DNA from: JAAYAY01 sp964429355
GTDB lineage: Bacteria > Planctomycetota > Planctomycetia > Pirellulales > Thermoguttaceae
Length of the DNA stretch: 7,852 nucleotides
Direction of reading: 5' to 3'
NCBI GenBank assembly: GCA_964429355.1
Contig: CAYSCH010000421.1
Location: 1-7,852 of the forward strand
A program made the position numbers and the translations under genes. This document shows positions 6,066-7,852 of this stretch, piece after piece; the stretch's first letter is position 1, and each line of letters begins with the position of its first letter. The notes below the pieces were generated by a model. That model was not told the origin of the DNA. It made no database searches and saw only the letters and a list, made by a program, of their open reading frames with translations.

Positions 6066-7775
6066 TCAGGCTTGACCGGGCTGTCCGGGCGGATTGACAA
6101 TCCGTTCCACGGTGCCGAGCAACTGGTCGACCCGGAACGGTTTGTAGAGAACGGCCTGGAGGCCGGCCTGACGGGCTTTGACAATCGAGTGCCCGGGATC
6201 GTACCCGAAACCGGTCATCAAGACCAGTGGCAGCGGATCCACGTTCCAGATTTCCCGAAGTTTTAGCATGAAGTCGTGCCCCGACATATCGGGGAGGCGA
6301 ATGTCGCTGATGACGACGTCGTAACCGCTGTTTCGCACCATGTAGATTGCCTGGGCGCCATCCGGGGCCGTTTCCACGGCACATCCGAATCGTTCCAGCA
6401 GATCGTGAGCCGCTTTTTGCACACTGACGTCCTCATCGACGAGCAATACCCGTCGACCGGCCAGCGCGGGACGATGGGCCTCGGGCGGTTGGGGATGGGC
6501 ATGAGCGGGAGTCATCCTCTGGCCGACCTTCTGGATCACGTGTTTGATGTCGCGTGCGTTCTGGAGGATCCGCTGCAGCCTCTCCACCACCTTCGGCTCA
6601 TGGCCGATGTACTTCTCCATCACGTTGACCGCGTCCAGCAGTATCTCGTCAACCGGCAACGCCACGGCGCTATGGATCGCTTCGGCGCTGGCAGCCACCG
6701 TGCTCGCCTTTTCGGTAACCAGCAATTCCAGAGTATTCAACGCGGCGGCCACGTCGCGAGTGAATATCTCGAGGAACTGCAGATCGCTCTCCGTGAACGC
6801 TCGCGGCTCAGGGCTCTCCACGTTGAACGTGCCCATGACTTCGTCATGGAGCACGATCGGAACGGTCAACGAACTCTTGGCGTCCTTCGCACCGCTCAGA
6901 TAGAGCGGATCCTCGCTCGTGTCTTCGCAGAGATAGCTCTTGCCGGTGGCCGCCACGAAACCGGTCACGCCGTTCCCTTGGGGCCTGGCATAGAGCACTC
7001 GTTCTTCGGCTTCCGGCTCCATCCCGGTGGCCAAAAGCGTCTCCAGTCGCTCGGTCTTCGGGTCCAGCAGGCGGATCTCGACGACGTCGAAATTGAGCAG
7101 GTCCTTGGTAAAATGAATGATGTTGGCCTTGAGCAGCTCGATCCGCTCCTCGACCTCCATCTGCAGCAGCTCTTCAGGGGTCAGGTCGGCCAGTTCCATG
7201 CCTGCCTGGTGAATGGCGGCCAGCTTCTGCTGCTGCAACATCTCCAGCGTCACGTCACGGACTGTCACGATCAGGTGGTTGGCGGGGCCGTCGGTATCTC
7301 GGACCGGAGCGGCGTGCACGTGGAAGTACCGGTGATCGCTGCTTCGCAATGTCGAACTGCTGGCGGTCCCGGTGGCCAGCGCGGTGTGGAACGGGCAGAA
7401 ATCCGGCCCGAGGATCTCCGGGCTGTTCAACACGATGTAGAAGTTCTCGCCCACGACCGAGTCGCGGCTGGTCCAGTGGCAAAGGCGACCATTGCTCCAG
7501 ACGATCTGATTGTCGCTATCGAGCAGCACGACGCCGTCAGGCATTCCTTCCAGAATCTGTTCGTTCTGCAGGAGCTTGCCGAGCTCGTAAGCCTGCTTGA
7601 GATGATCGGACGTGAAGTAAACCGCATCGTACGATTCTCGAGACAGGCAGTCCAACGCCCCCAGGGGCGTCTCCGCGCGCACGACCTCGTATCGCCTGGC
7701 ACTGGCATCGGAAAGACAACCCGCCTCGCTCAACTCGCCGACGATGAGGACCTTGGATTGAGGCACAGTGCTCAT
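6066..7775 (-). CDS. PAS-GAF-receiver regulator with degenerate HisKA-like region, no kinase domain
   Basis: Soluble signalling protein of 569 residues, probably sensing a small ligand or redox state and being phosphorylated by a separate histidine kinase. Domain order: a half-length pseudo-receiver (about 7-62) starting KVLIVGE; a PAS domain (about 74-180) with Cys99-His100 and Cys127-x2-His130; a helical linker; a GAF domain (about 205-350); a HisKA-like helical hairpin (about 366-420); an Ala/Pro/His-rich linker; and a full receiver (about 442-560). The last receiver has the acidic pair and metal residues DED at 447-449, the phospho-acceptor Asp491 in ISDIRLPD, Thr521 and Lys545, so it should be phosphorylatable. 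No HATPase_c, DNA-binding, GGDEF, EAL or HD-GYP domain is present. The ATG at 7775 is chosen over a TTG at 7847 because GAGGAG lies just before it and the first strand of the pseudo-receiver follows at once. The partner kinase is not in the window. It may or may not share a transcript with the phosphoesterase. Confidence 0.85.
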   Translation of the reverse strand: MSTVPQSKVLIVGELSEAGCLSDASARRYEVVRAETPLGALDCLSRESYDAVYFTSDHLKQAYELGKLLQNEQILEGMPDGVVLLDSDNQIVWSNGRLCHWTSRDSVVGENFYIVLNSPEILGPDFCPFHTALATGTASSSTLRSSDHRYFHVHAAPVRDTDGPANHLIVTVRDVTLEMLQQQKLAAIHQAGMELADLTPEELLQMEVEERIELLKANIIHFTKDLLNFDVVEIRLLDPKTERLETLLATGMEPEAEERVLYARPQGNGVTGFVAATGKSYLCEDTSEDPLYLSGAKDAKSSLTVPIVLHDEVMGTFNVESPEPRAFTESDLQFLEIFTRDVAAALNTLELLVTEKASTVAASAEAIHSAVALPVDEILLDAVNVMEKYIGHEPKVVERLQRILQNARDIKHVIQKVGQRMTPAHAHPQPPEAHRPALAGRRVLLVDEDVSVQKAAHDLLERFGCAVETAPDGAQAIYMVRNSGYDVVISDIRLPDMSGHDFMLKLREIWNVDPLPLVLMTGFGYDPGHSIVKARQAGLQAVLYKPFRVDQLLGTVERIVNPPGQPGQA

Positions 7776-7778
7776 CTT

Positions 7779-7784
7779 CTCCTC
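7779..7784 (-). promoter_or_regulatory. Ribosome binding site of the PAS-GAF-receiver gene
   Basis: GAGGAG on the - strand stands three bases before the ATG at 7775 (five if only the upstream GAGG core is used). The spacing is short, but it is the strongest match near any candidate start and decides for ATG over the upstream TTG. The promoter lies at or beyond the window edge. Confidence 0.45.
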
Positions 7785-7852
7785 GGGACCGGTCTGAGTT
7801 CGGGCTCCAGGGACGGCTTCCGACTGAGTCTTCGATCTATCCACCAACGTTT

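Noticed and set aside
6066..7775. Annotation as a hybrid histidine kinase
   Set aside because: There is no N-, G1- or G2-box of a HATPase_c domain anywhere in the protein and the H-box His is missing.
1..7852. tRNA, rRNA, CRISPR array or insertion sequence
   Set aside because: No cloverleaf, rRNA-like stretch, regularly spaced direct repeats or transposase-like frame was seen on either strand.

Overview
The window is about 7.85 kb of GC-rich bacterial chromosome with long, tightly packed genes. It holds one complete gene on the + strand, a cysteine synthase at the left edge. The other five genes lie on the - strand: a tadA-tadB-tadC block, a membrane-anchored metallophosphoesterase, and a multidomain PAS/GAF/receiver regulator. 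High GC, weak Shine-Dalgarno sequences at several starts and the style of the PAS-GAF-receiver protein fit a planctomycete or a similar environmental Gram-negative. This is an impression from protein character; no marker gene is present and the taxon is not proven.

Layout. 7-966 (+): cysK, O-acetylserine sulfhydrylase. 967-1150: intergenic region between convergent genes, containing an unusually structured inverted-repeat element at 999-1087 and a second, overlapping set of inverted repeats up to 1108. 1151-2131, 2142-3104 and 3194-4522 (all -): tadC, tadB and tadA, read in the order A-B-C. They encode the inner-membrane motor of a Tad/Flp-type pilus: a CpaF-type ATPase and two T2SSF platform proteins. 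4523-4745: the leader of the tad block, with no clear promoter; it holds one hairpin just downstream of the phosphoesterase gene. 4746-5921 (-): calcineurin-like phosphoesterase with three N-terminal membrane helices. 5922-6065: short spacer. 6066-7775 (-): regulator with a vestigial N-terminal receiver half, PAS, GAF, a degenerate HisKA-like helical hairpin and an intact C-terminal receiver, but no ATPase domain.

How the genes work together. TadA, TadB and TadC form one machine: TadA hydrolyses ATP in the cytoplasm and drives pilin extrusion through the TadB/TadC membrane platform. No pilin, prepilin peptidase, secretin or TadZ gene lies in the window, so those parts must be encoded elsewhere. 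The regulator and the phosphoesterase read in the same direction as the tad genes, but the 144-base and roughly 220-base gaps mean a single operon is not shown. cysK is an unrelated housekeeping gene.

I see no clearly new system here. The points most worth a second look are the structured intergenic element, the regulator with a Ser in place of the phospho-accepting His and no kinase domain, and a G8 homopolymer inside tadB.
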